From Aliiroseovarius sediminis (GTDB lineage Bacteria > Pseudomonadota > Alphaproteobacteria > Rhodobacterales > Rhodobacteraceae): DNA of 64,000 bases. Position 1 is the stretch's first letter, and the number at the start of each line of letters is the position of its first letter. The notes below the pieces were generated by a model. It worked only from the letters and a program-made list of their open reading frames with translations, was not told the DNA's origin and did no database searches. The translations under genes and the position numbers were made by a program. Positions 9,954-18,346 of the stretch are shown here, piece after piece. The DNA is taken from the NCBI RefSeq assembly GCF_022678485.1, contig NZ_JALBYP010000035.1, forward strand, positions 124,001-188,000. Direction: 5' to 3'.

Positions 9954-9984
9954 TGACGTCACGTTTCATTTACGTTAACGTAAA
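9954..9984. promoter_or_regulatory. Perfect palindromic operator upstream of the second MerR gene
   Basis: TTTACGTTAACGTAAA at 9969-9984 is a perfect 16-bp palindrome. TGACGTCA at 9954-9961 is a second shorter one, and further ACGT half-sites lie near 9927-9940. A possible -10 (TATATT, 9987-9992) follows at once, with TTTCAT at 9964-9969 seventeen bases upstream of it. The location before a MerR gene and a beta-oxidation operon suggests an operator for one or both MerR proteins. Confidence 0.7.
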
Positions 9985-10047
9985 CCTATATTGTATAACG
10001 TGCTGGTCAGACAACGCGACCGGCGTCGGGTAATGATTGGAGAGAGT

Positions 10048-10449
10048 ATGACCGACCAACTTTTGACCATTCGCCAAATGTGTGACGCTTATGGCGTTAC
10101 CGCACGCACGTTGCGGTTTTACGAGGCGAAGGAACTGATCGCCCCTATTCGCGAAGGGCAGAAACGCCTGTTCACAAGGCGCGACCGCGCGCGGTTAAAG
10201 CTGATCCTGCGCGGCAAGCGCTTCGGCTTCTCGCTAGAGGAAATCCGGCAGTTGTTGGATCTGTATGACCGTGGCGATCAGCAAAAAACGCAGCTGCAAC
10301 GCACATACGCAGTGGCCTCAGGTCATCTTGCCGACCTGAAACGGCAGCGCGAAGAATTGGACGACGCCATCGACGATCTGACCGAACAATTGAAGTGGGT
10401 GAGCGATAGAATCGCCACGCTTGACGATGACACAAAAGACCAAGGATAA
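10048..10449 (+). CDS. MerR-family regulator of the beta-oxidation operon (LiuR-like)
   Basis: A 133-residue MerR protein: HTH with [17 protein letters not shown], wing, then a long C-terminal coiled coil ([18 protein letters not shown]). GGAGAG before the ATG at 10048 fixes the start; the frame is open further up. It lies 11 bases from the acyl-CoA dehydrogenase gene and is probably co-transcribed, so it likely controls this operon and itself through the palindrome about 65 bases upstream. MerR regulators of this type (LiuR) control branched-chain amino acid and fatty acid degradation in proteobacteria. The exact inducer is not visible. Confidence 0.85.
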   Translation: MTDQLLTIRQMCDAYGVTARTLRFYEAKELIAPIREGQKRLFTRRDRARLKLILRGKRFGFSLEEIRQLLDLYDRGDQQKTQLQRTYAVASGHLADLKRQREELDDAIDDLTEQLKWVSDRIATLDDDTKDQG

Positions 10450-10460
10450 GGACGCCCCAT

Positions 10461-12233
10461 ATGCCCAGCTATACCGCGCCAACCAAGGACATGAGCTTTC
10501 TTCTGCACGAAGTGTTGAAGGCCGAGAAACTGGAAATACCGGGATATGACGAACTTGAGCCCGACTTCACAGCGGCAGTTCTGGAAGAGGCCGGCAAGCT
10601 TGCTAACGAGGTTCTGACACCCCTCAACGTGGTGGGAGATCAAGAAGGGTGCCGACTGGAAAACGGCGTGGTCTACACGCCGTCAGGTTTCAAGGATGCG
10701 TTCGAAAAAATGAAGGAAGGCGGCTGGACCGGGCTGGACATGCCCGAAGAATTCGGCGGCCAGAATATGCCGGTCCTGCTGGGAACCGCAGTGGGCGAGC
10801 TGTTTTCCGGCGCGAACCAGGCCTTCACCATGTATCAGGGCCTGACCCACGGTGCGGCCTCGGCCATTCTGGCGCATGGCACGGATGAGCAGAAGGCGAC
10901 CTATCTGCCTAAGATGGTCAGCTGCGAATGGACCGGCACGATGAACCTGACCGAACCGCATTGCGGCACCGATCTGGGTCTGATGCGGACCAAGGCCGAA
11001 CCGCAGGACGACGGGTCATACAAGGTGACGGGGCAAAAGATCTTTATCTCGGCCGGTGATCACGACATGGCGGATAACGTTATTCACCTTGTGCTGGCGA
11101 AAATCCCGGGCGGGCCGGATGGCATCAAGGGCGTATCGCTGTTCATCGTGCCGAAGTTCAACGTGAACGAAGATGGCTCAGTCGGAGCGCGCAATGGTGT
11201 CAGCGTCGGTAATATCGAACACAAGATGGGCATCCACGGCAACGCGACCTGTGTGATGAATTATGACGAGGCAACCGGCTATCTTCTGGGCGACATGCAC
11301 AAAGGCATGCGCGCCATGTTCACCATGATGAACGAGGCCCGTCTGGGCGTGGGCATGCAAGGCTTGGCGCAAGCCGAAGCTGCGTATCAGAACGCCGTTG
11401 AATATGCCAAAGACCGCCTGCAAGGGCGCGACGTGACGGGGCCAAAGAACCCCGATGGCCCCGCCGACCCTTTGATCGTGCATCCGGATATTCGCCGGTC
11501 CCTTATGGATCAGAAAAGCTTTGTCGAAGGCGGACGCGGCTTCCTTCTGTGGGGGGCGCAACTGATCGACCAAGCGCACCGCGCAGAAGATAAAGAGGCG
11601 GATGGCCTTATCAGCCTGATGACCCCGGTTCTGAAAGGCTTCCTGACAGATCAGGGCTTTGACATGACCGTTCTGGCTCAGCAGATCTATGGCGGGCACG
11701 GATATATCGAAGAACATGGCATGAGCCAATTTGTCCGCGACGCCCGGATCACCCAGATTTATGAGGGGGCAAATGGCGTTCAGGCTTTGGACTTGGTGGG
11801 CCGGAAGCTCGCCGCCGATGGTGGCAAGCCGATCATGGCGTTCTTCGAGCTGATCAAATCGTACTGCAAAGAACAGAACGGCGACGAGATGAAGGATTTC
11901 ATCGAACCACTGAAAGAGGCATCCAAACACCTGCAAGCCGCGTCAATGTACTTCATGGAAAACGGCATGAAGAATCCCAACAACGCGCTCGCTGGCAGCT
12001 ATGACTTCATGCACCTGTTTGGCTATGTCTGCCTGGGCTACGCTTGGGCGCAACAGGCGCGTGCCGCGCTGGACGCCCTTGCAGCCGGTGCCACTGACGC
12101 CACGTTTTACGAGACCAAGCTGACCACCGCGCGTTACTATATGGCACGCCGCCTACCCGCCACGGGGATGCATCTGGCGCGCATCGAAAGCGGTGCAGAT
12201 ACGGTCATGGCACTGGACGCGGAGCAGTTCTGA
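10461..12233 (+). CDS. Acyl-CoA dehydrogenase with C-terminal extension domain
   Basis: A 590-residue flavoenzyme for the first step of beta-oxidation. The N-terminal helical domain, the middle domain with [19 protein letters not shown], and the C-terminal helical domain with the [20 protein letters not shown] and [14 protein letters not shown] motifs are all visible, the last holding the catalytic-base region. An extra roughly 130-residue C-terminal domain makes it longer than the usual 380-residue family, as in FadE-like enzymes of Alphaproteobacteria. It is the first enzyme gene after the MerR regulator. Chain-length specificity is not readable. Confidence 0.92.
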   Translation: MPSYTAPTKDMSFLLHEVLKAEKLEIPGYDELEPDFTAAVLEEAGKLANEVLTPLNVVGDQEGCRLENGVVYTPSGFKDAFEKMKEGGWTGLDMPEEFGGQNMPVLLGTAVGELFSGANQAFTMYQGLTHGAASAILAHGTDEQKATYLPKMVSCEWTGTMNLTEPHCGTDLGLMRTKAEPQDDGSYKVTGQKIFISAGDHDMADNVIHLVLAKIPGGPDGIKGVSLFIVPKFNVNEDGSVGARNGVSVGNIEHKMGIHGNATCVMNYDEATGYLLGDMHKGMRAMFTMMNEARLGVGMQGLAQAEAAYQNAVEYAKDRLQGRDVTGPKNPDGPADPLIVHPDIRRSLMDQKSFVEGGRGFLLWGAQLIDQAHRAEDKEADGLISLMTPVLKGFLTDQGFDMTVLAQQIYGGHGYIEEHGMSQFVRDARITQIYEGANGVQALDLVGRKLAADGGKPIMAFFELIKSYCKEQNGDEMKDFIEPLKEASKHLQAASMYFMENGMKNPNNALAGSYDFMHLFGYVCLGYAWAQQARAALDALAAGATDATFYETKLTTARYYMARRLPATGMHLARIESGADTVMALDAEQF

Positions 12234-12261
12234 GCCACGCCAACCAAGCTGAGGAGAGACA

Positions 12262-12474
12262 ATGCCCAAACGCTTCAAACTGACCCGCCGCTTCCCGTGT
12301 GCGATGACCGAAGACGGCTATCGCCGCCTAAAGCGTTTCGCGCGTGAGGCCGGGCTTGATGAAGGCGAGGCTTTGTCTTTCCTGTTCGAACATTTCGACA
12401 GCGTGACGGATCACGACAACCTGACCGCACGCTTGCGGCTGTTCAATTCGGAACTGGACGCGCGCAAACGCTGA
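12262..12474 (+). CDS. Small conserved-looking protein of the beta-oxidation operon (70 aa)
   Basis: A 70-residue basic protein with GAGGAGAG just before the ATG. The MTEDGYRRLKRFAREAGLD segment followed by EGEALSFLFEHFDSV looks like a ribbon-helix-helix or short helical DNA/RNA-binding fold, but this is a weak inference. It lies between the acyl-CoA dehydrogenase and the GST gene with gaps of about 25 bases, so it is part of the operon. I know of no assigned function. Codon use and GC content match its neighbours, so it is a real gene and not an insertion. Confidence 0.72.
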   Translation: MPKRFKLTRRFPCAMTEDGYRRLKRFAREAGLDEGEALSFLFEHFDSVTDHDNLTARLRLFNSELDARKR

Positions 12475-12498
12475 TTGGGCCACGCCCGGAGGGACCAG

Positions 12499-13134
12499 AT
12501 GACGATCAAACTTTACTGCTTTGGTGAAAGCGGAAACGCCTATAAAGCTGCGCTGACACTGGAAATGTCCGGCCTGAAATGGGAGCCCGTCTTCGTCGAT
12601 TTCTTCAACGGCGAAACCCGCAGACCCGAGTTTCGCGAACTGAACCCGATGGGCGAAGTGCCGGTGATGATCGACGGGGATGTGACATTGTCGCAATCTG
12701 GGGTCATTCAGGACTATGTGTCCTCGAAATCCGGCAAATTGGGCGGGCGCAGCGCGAACGAGCGTCGCGAAATCCTGCGCTGGCTGTTCTGGGACAATCA
12801 CAAGTTGTCCGGTCAGGCGGGCATGACCCGGTTCCTGATAAACTTCATGGCCGAAGACAAGCGCCCGGCCGAAGTTATCACCTTCATGCAAGGTCGCCTG
12901 AAATCCGCCTATGAGGTGCTGGAAGGCGAGCTGAGCAAGAACGACTGGCTGGTTGGCGACGCCATCACGCTCGCTGATATCTCGTGCTCTGGCTACCTTT
13001 TTTACCCTGAACCCTTCGGCTTCGACCGCGCTGAATGGCCCGCAATCGACGCCTGGCTGACCCGCATTGCGGACACGCCCGGCTGGAAACACCCCTATGA
13101 CCTGATGCCCGGCTCCCCTGCGGACCGTGCGTGA
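12499..13134 (+). CDS. Glutathione S-transferase family protein
   Basis: A 211-residue GST. The N-terminal thioredoxin-like domain has ELNPMGEVPVMIDGD, the glutathione-binding cis-proline motif, followed by LSQSGVIQDY in place of the usual ESxAI element. The C-terminal helical domain carries DWLVGDAITLADIS. GGAGGG before the ATG at 12499 fixes the start over an upstream TTG. Inside a fatty-acid degradation operon it may handle reactive enoyl or aldehyde intermediates, which is inference. No catalytic residue can be assigned with certainty. Confidence 0.88.
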   Translation: MTIKLYCFGESGNAYKAALTLEMSGLKWEPVFVDFFNGETRRPEFRELNPMGEVPVMIDGDVTLSQSGVIQDYVSSKSGKLGGRSANERREILRWLFWDNHKLSGQAGMTRFLINFMAEDKRPAEVITFMQGRLKSAYEVLEGELSKNDWLVGDAITLADISCSGYLFYPEPFGFDRAEWPAIDAWLTRIADTPGWKHPYDLMPGSPADRA

Positions 13135-13151
13135 TTTCGAAAGGACGAATA

Positions 13152-14357
13152 ATGACCGACGCCTATATCTATGACGCCGTGCGCACCCCGCGTGGCAAGG
13201 GCAAGAAAGATGGCACCTTGCACGAGGTGACCGCCGTGCGCCTCTCCGCAATTGCGCTGAACGCACTGAAAGAACGTAACAACCTTGAAGGCCACGCCGT
13301 CGAGGATGTAATCTGGGGCAACGTCACCCAAGTGGGCGAACAGGGCGCATGTCTGGCCCGTTCCTCGGTGCTCTATTCCGATCTGGACGAACGCATTCCG
13401 GGCGTGTCGATCAACCGCTTTTGTGCATCAGGCTTGGAAGCCGTGAACATGGCCGCCAACCAAGTCAAAGGCGGCGCGGGCGACGGCTATATCGCCGGTG
13501 GCGTAGAAAGCATGAGCCGTGTGCCGATGGGCATGGATGGTGGCGCGATTGCCGCCGATCCGTTCCTAGCGATGAAAGCGTATTTCGTGCCGCAAGGCAT
13601 TTCGGCTGACATCATCGCGACCGAATTTGGTTTCAGCCGTGACGATTGCGACGCTTATGCCGTCGAAAGCCAGAAACGCGCCGCTGCTGCGCGTGCCGAT
13701 GGCCGCTTTAAGTCGATCATTCCGGTGAAAGATCAGAACGGGCTTGAGATCACGTCCGAGGATCAGATGATCCGCGAAACCACGATGCAGACGCTTGGTG
13801 GACTGACCCCCTCGTTCAAAGCGATGGGCGAGGCGATGCCGGGCTTTGACGCTGTGGCCCTGCTGAAATACCCGCATCTGGAAAAGATTAACCATGTGCA
13901 CCACGCGGGGAACTCGTCGGGTATCGCGGATGGCTCTGCTGCGATCCTGATCGGCAACAAAGAATTCGGCGAACGTCACGGGCTGAAGCCCCGCGCGCGC
14001 GTGCGCGCGACCTCGAAAGTTGGCACCGATCCCACGATAATGCTGACCGGACCCGTTCCCGCGACCGAGCGTGTTCTGCAAGCCGCTGGCATGTCGTTCG
14101 GTGATATCGACCTGTTTGAGGTGAACGAAGCGTTTGCCTCTGTCGTGCTGCGCTTCATCCAAGCATTCGATGCCGACACGAACAAAGTTAACGTGAACGG
14201 CGGCGCCATCGCAATGGGCCACCCGCTGGGCGGCACCGGGGCGATGATCCTCAGCGCCCTGCTGGATGAAATGGAGCGGTCGGACAAGGAAACCGGTCTT
14301 GCCACGCTTTGCATCGGCTCTGGCATGGGCGCGGCAACCATTCTTGAACGCGTATAA
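13152..14357 (+). CDS. fadA: Acetyl-CoA C-acyltransferase (thiolase, FadA-type)
   Basis: A 401-residue thiolase catalysing the last step of beta-oxidation, cleavage of 3-ketoacyl-CoA. The nucleophilic Cys lies in SINRFCASGLEAVN near residue 91, the catalytic His in NVNGGAIAMGHPLGGTGA, and the second Cys in LCIGSGMGAA at the C-terminus. The ATG at 13152 fits the family start TDAYIYDAVRTPRG. It is 15 bases before the multifunctional partner, with which thiolases of this kind form a complex. It could also be annotated as an acetyl-CoA acetyltransferase. Confidence 0.93.
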   Translation: MTDAYIYDAVRTPRGKGKKDGTLHEVTAVRLSAIALNALKERNNLEGHAVEDVIWGNVTQVGEQGACLARSSVLYSDLDERIPGVSINRFCASGLEAVNMAANQVKGGAGDGYIAGGVESMSRVPMGMDGGAIAADPFLAMKAYFVPQGISADIIATEFGFSRDDCDAYAVESQKRAAAARADGRFKSIIPVKDQNGLEITSEDQMIRETTMQTLGGLTPSFKAMGEAMPGFDAVALLKYPHLEKINHVHHAGNSSGIADGSAAILIGNKEFGERHGLKPRARVRATSKVGTDPTIMLTGPVPATERVLQAAGMSFGDIDLFEVNEAFASVVLRFIQAFDADTNKVNVNGGAIAMGHPLGGTGAMILSALLDEMERSDKETGLATLCIGSGMGAATILERV

Positions 14358-14372
14358 GAAGGAGACGTTAAA

Positions 14373-16577
14373 ATGGCTGATTTTCACTATTCCGTGGACG
14401 CCGATGGCGTCGCCACCATCACTTGGGACGTGCCGGAAAAATCCATGAACGTGCTGTCCTATGACGCCCTGCGCGAGTTGGATGCACATATCGACACCAT
14501 ACTGGCAGACGACGCCGTAAAAGGCGCAATCATCACATCCGGCAAGAAAGATTTTGCCGGAGGCATGGACCTGAACGTTATCGCGCAAATGAAAAACGAC
14601 GCGGGTGACAACCCGGCGAAGGGTCTGTTTGACGGTGTGATGGGTATGCATGGCGTGCTGCGCAAGATCGAACGCGCAGGCATGGATCCCAAGACCAACA
14701 AAGGCGGCAAACCAATTGTCGCTGCCCTGCCCGGCACCGCGCTTGGCATCGGTCTGGAAATCCCGCTGTCCTGTCACCGCATCATCGCAGCGGACAACCC
14801 GAAGGCCAAGATCGGCCTGCCGGAAATCATGGTCGGAATCTTCCCGGGCGCAGGTGGCACCACGCGCCTTGTGCGCAAGATGGGCGCGATGGCGGCTGCT
14901 CCATTCCTTGTGGAAGGCAAGACCGTCGCCCCGGACAAAGCGAAAACGGCTGGCCTGATCGACGAGGTTGTCGCACCAGACGAACTACAGGCCCACGCGA
15001 AGGAGTGGGTGCTGAACGCCACTGACGCCGACATCGTGAAACCGTGGGACGCCAAGGGCTACAAAATGCCCGGCGGCGCGCCCTATCACCCTGCTGGCTT
15101 CCAGACCTTTGTGGGCGCGGCAGCGATGATCCACGGTAAGACCAATGGCGTCTATCCGGCCGCCAAAGCTTTGCTTTCGGCGGTCTATGAGGGCGCTTTG
15201 GTGCCGTTTGATGACGCGCTGCGCGTGGAATGCCGCTGGTTCGTGAACGTGCTGATGAACCCGTCCTCCAGCGCAATGATCCGGTCGCTGTTCATCAACA
15301 AACAGGCTTTGGAAAAAGGCGCTGTACGTCCAAAAGATGTGGCTGATCAATCGGTTAAGAAGGTCGGCGTGTTGGGCGCTGGCATGATGGGGGCTGGCAT
15401 TGCACTGGTATCCGCCATGGCAGGGATCGAGGTCGTTTTGATCGACCAGACCCAAGAAGCAGCAGATCGCGGCAAAGCCTATTCCGAGGGCTATCTGGAC
15501 AAAGGCATAGCCCGCAAAAAGGCAACGCCTGAGAAGAAAGAGACCGTGCTGGCCGCGATTACTGCAACGACGGATCTGGACGCGCTTAAAGGTGCCGATC
15601 TGATCATCGAGGCGGTCTTTGAAGATGTAGGCGTAAAAGCCGAAATGACCAAGAAGGTCGAGGCCGTCGTGGGCGAAGATTGCATCTATGCCACCAACAC
15701 CTCGACCTTGCCGATCACCGAGCTGGCCAAGGCGTCGGAGCGGCCCGATCAGTTCATCGGCATCCACTTCTTCTCGCCCGTCGAGAAGATGATGTTGGTC
15801 GAGATCATCAAGGGTAAGGAAACCGGAGATCGCGCGGTCGCCAAGGCGCTGGATTACGTGCGCCAGATCCGCAAGACGCCGATTGTGGTCAATGACGCGC
15901 GCTTCTTCTACTGCAACCGCTGCATCATTCCCTATATCAACGAAGGGATGCGCATGGTTGGCGAAGGCGTTGCGCCTGCGCTGGTCGAAGGGGCTGCGAA
16001 ACTGCTTGGCTTCCCGGTGGGGCCGCTGCAATTGGTCGACGAGACCTCGATTGATCTGGGGGTCAAGATCGCCAAGGCGACCAAGGCCGCGATGGGCGAT
16101 GACTATCCCGACGAAGCGGTGGACGAAATCATCTTCTGGATGGCCGATCAGGGACGCATGGGTCGCAAGGCCAAAGCGGGCTTTTATGACTATGACGAAA
16201 AGGGCAAACGCAGCGGTCTGTGGGACGGTCTGGGCGAAAAATTCCCGCTATCGGAAGATCAGCCCGACCTGTCCGAGGTTAAGCATCGCCTGATGATGGC
16301 CCAAGTTCTGGAAGCCGTCCGCGCGCTGGAAGACGGCGTATTGGAAGACATCCGCGAAGGTGACGTGGGCGCGGTTCTGGCTTGGGGCTTTGCACCGTGG
16401 TCAGGTGGCCCGTTCAGTTGGCTGGACATGATCGGCGCGAATAAGGCGGTCGAGATCTGTGACGGTCTGACAGACGCCCACGGCGCGCGGTTCACCACGC
16501 CTGCACTGCTGCGCGATCTGGCCGACAAGGGCGACACGTTCTATGGCCGGTTCGATACTGCAAAAGACGCGGCATAA
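14373..16577 (+). CDS. fadB: Multifunctional enoyl-CoA hydratase / 3-hydroxyacyl-CoA dehydrogenase (FadB/FadJ-type)
   Basis: A 734-residue fusion. Residues 1 to about 300 are the crotonase domain with the oxyanion-hole segment KKDFAGGMDL and GLPEIMVGIFPGAGGTTRL holding the catalytic Glu region. From about residue 325 the NAD-binding Rossmann motif VGVLGAGMMGAGIA starts the hydroxyacyl-CoA dehydrogenase, with the catalytic His in FIGIHFFSPVEKM. Two C-terminal HAD domains follow. AAGGAG precedes the ATG. It hydrates enoyl-CoA and oxidises 3-hydroxyacyl-CoA, and is the last gene of the operon before a strong terminator. Confidence 0.94.
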   Translation: MADFHYSVDADGVATITWDVPEKSMNVLSYDALRELDAHIDTILADDAVKGAIITSGKKDFAGGMDLNVIAQMKNDAGDNPAKGLFDGVMGMHGVLRKIERAGMDPKTNKGGKPIVAALPGTALGIGLEIPLSCHRIIAADNPKAKIGLPEIMVGIFPGAGGTTRLVRKMGAMAAAPFLVEGKTVAPDKAKTAGLIDEVVAPDELQAHAKEWVLNATDADIVKPWDAKGYKMPGGAPYHPAGFQTFVGAAAMIHGKTNGVYPAAKALLSAVYEGALVPFDDALRVECRWFVNVLMNPSSSAMIRSLFINKQALEKGAVRPKDVADQSVKKVGVLGAGMMGAGIALVSAMAGIEVVLIDQTQEAADRGKAYSEGYLDKGIARKKATPEKKETVLAAITATTDLDALKGADLIIEAVFEDVGVKAEMTKKVEAVVGEDCIYATNTSTLPITELAKASERPDQFIGIHFFSPVEKMMLVEIIKGKETGDRAVAKALDYVRQIRKTPIVVNDARFFYCNRCIIPYINEGMRMVGEGVAPALVEGAAKLLGFPVGPLQLVDETSIDLGVKIAKATKAAMGDDYPDEAVDEIIFWMADQGRMGRKAKAGFYDYDEKGKRSGLWDGLGEKFPLSEDQPDLSEVKHRLMMAQVLEAVRALEDGVLEDIREGDVGAVLAWGFAPWSGGPFSWLDMIGANKAVEICDGLTDAHGARFTTPALLRDLADKGDTFYGRFDTAKDAA

Positions 16578-16597
16578 GCGAACAGGTTATTGATTTC

Positions 16598-16635
16598 AAA
16601 CCGGCCCGGAGCTTGCTTCGGGCCGGTTTCTTTTT
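16598..16635 (+). terminator. Rho-independent terminator of the beta-oxidation operon
   Basis: AAACCGGCCCG pairs perfectly with CGGGCCGGTTT over an eleven-base-pair stem with a ten-base loop, followed by CTTTTT. It lies 20 bases after the fadB stop and before the convergent sulfotransferase gene. Confidence 0.92.
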
Positions 16636-16656
16636 ACCAGCCAACCCCGCCTTCTG

Positions 16657-17304
16657 CTAAAATACATAACCAAACCGCCTGATATCCGGCGCGCAGATAT
16701 CTGCGATAAGTTCGGCGTCTTCGTCGTTGTAATAAGTGCGATAATCGGCATCCCGGTCTGATCGGTTCTCATGCGGCATGCGACCGAATTGAAATCCCAG
16801 ATGCGCCTCGAACGGGGCGAGGTCGGCGGGCAATGCCTCCATCCGGGCAAACAGGTCACATCGCTCGTGCCCATGCTGATCGGTGACATAGGATGCAAAG
16901 GGGGCGTTGGCAAAACTGTCTTGTGTGAAGGGGTGGTTCAAGAATTCCGAGAATGTCAGCGCATGGGCCAGATCGACGGCTGGGTGGTCGAAATGCTGCG
17001 CCTTCAGCCAATGATAATAGCTGACCATCCTGTCCCACGGGTTGCGCACCAGTGTCACGACAAAATAACCCTCGATCTGTTGTGGCGTCACCAACCCCAC
17101 GATGTCGCGCAGCGTCGAATGTTTCCACAACCGTCCCGCGCTTTGGACATGCTTGAAGCGCCGCCGTCGGCGCATCGCCTTGGGGGTGTCGCCCAGCAGA
17201 ATGTCGTCTTTCATCGCGCGCGCCTCCAGCGCCAAGGCCAGAGACGTGCCGCCGGTTTTGGGCGGATGGATGAAGATATAGCGGCGACCGTGCGAGATGA
17301 TCAT
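16657..17304 (-). CDS. Sulfotransferase family 2-like protein
   Basis: A 215-residue protein with the 5'-phosphosulfate-binding loop FIHPPKTGGTSLA near residues 11-23 and the 3'-phosphate motif LVRNPWDRMVSYYH near residues 85-98. Both are hallmarks of PAPS-dependent sulfotransferases. It should transfer sulfate to a carbohydrate or lipid acceptor; the acceptor is not visible. Such genes in marine Alphaproteobacteria often modify surface polysaccharides. It converges on fadB, and a DMT-family transporter gene lies just upstream on the same strand, with 20 bases between them. Confidence 0.85.
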   Translation of the reverse strand: MIISHGRRYIFIHPPKTGGTSLALALEARAMKDDILLGDTPKAMRRRRRFKHVQSAGRLWKHSTLRDIVGLVTPQQIEGYFVVTLVRNPWDRMVSYYHWLKAQHFDHPAVDLAHALTFSEFLNHPFTQDSFANAPFASYVTDQHGHERCDLFARMEALPADLAPFEAHLGFQFGRMPHENRSDRDADYRTYYNDEDAELIADICAPDIRRFGYVF

Positions 17305-17324
17305 GCGCCAATCCTAGCCGCCTT

Positions 17325-18230
17325 TCACCCCGGGTGCGAGCGCAGCGAGATGATGACGCCCGATACGATGATCAATGCCATCCCCAGAATGGCCCGCAGC
17401 GGAACAGGATCGCCAAACAGCACCAGCCCCCAACCGGCGGCGAATGGCAACAACAGATATTCATAGATCCCGACCTGCGCGGCATCGGCCAACTGATAAC
17501 CCCTGAAAACAAGCCCGACTGCCACAAGGGACCCCACCGCTTGCATCAAGGTCAGCGCCCAGCTTTGCGCCGTGGGCCAGACCAGACCGCGCAGGATGAA
17601 ACCTTCGGCCCCGGCAGGCGCATTCTGCGGCCAGATTATCAACGTTAGACAGCCCAACAGGCCGAAAAAGCCCAGCGCCAGAAAGAAATACAAAAGCATC
17701 GACAACGCGCTTTCGCCTTCGCACCACTGACGCGTGGCAATCCCGCCGATGGCATAGAAAAACCCGGCCGCCAGCGGGACAAGCGCCACCGGATCAACAC
17801 CATTTGCGAACGGATCAAGGACGATCAAGACGCCCGCGAACCCGACCAAGGCCGCGATAATCCGCGTTGCGCCGATGGGGTGGCCCAGAAACACCGCACC
17901 GATCAACAGGATCCAGATGGGTGCCGTAAACAGCCCCGCCGCCACTTGGCCCAGCGGCAGAAACCCAAGGCAACCGAAGTAAATCAGCATCGCAAGCGCT
18001 GCAAACCCGCCGCGCAACATCACCGCCCATCGCCGCATAGGCGTCAGCCGCGCGCGCGCCAGCGCCGCCACGACACCCAGCACACCTACCGCCATGATCG
18101 TGCGGATCAAGTGAAACTGCCACAATCCAAGATCGCTGGCTATCAACGCAACGAAGCTGTCAAAGAACCCCAACAGAAACATCGCCAAGCCGATCGTGTT
18201 TGCTGCCGCGATGGTGCGATTGGCTGTCAT
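17325..18230 (-). CDS. DMT-superfamily (EamA) permease
   Basis: A roughly 301-residue membrane protein with ten hydrophobic segments arranged as two EamA repeats, for example IGLAMFLLGFFDSFVALIAS at the N-terminus and ILGMALIIVSGVIISLRSH at the C-terminus. DMT exporters move metabolites such as amino acids. The ATG at 18230 is preferred; the frame is open ten codons further to a TTG. It is divergent from the acyl-CoA ligase gene. Substrate and direction cannot be told. Confidence 0.85.
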   Translation of the reverse strand: MTANRTIAAANTIGLAMFLLGFFDSFVALIASDLGLWQFHLIRTIMAVGVLGVVAALARARLTPMRRWAVMLRGGFAALAMLIYFGCLGFLPLGQVAAGLFTAPIWILLIGAVFLGHPIGATRIIAALVGFAGVLIVLDPFANGVDPVALVPLAAGFFYAIGGIATRQWCEGESALSMLLYFFLALGFFGLLGCLTLIIWPQNAPAGAEGFILRGLVWPTAQSWALTLMQAVGSLVAVGLVFRGYQLADAAQVGIYEYLLLPFAAGWGLVLFGDPVPLRAILGMALIIVSGVIISLRSHPG

Positions 18231-18346
18231 GTCGGTTTCCGCCCTCTTTCGCGTGTTCAAGACATTGACCGCGTTGGGCCGGTCTGGTCTGCTTCAACAA
18301 TAACTTGCACGGCAAACGATGCGCGACAAGACAGGGAGTTACACCG

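Noticed and set aside
14985-16031. Long antisense frame opposite fadB
   Set aside because: GC-rich codon shadow of a strongly conserved gene; its translation has no family resemblance.
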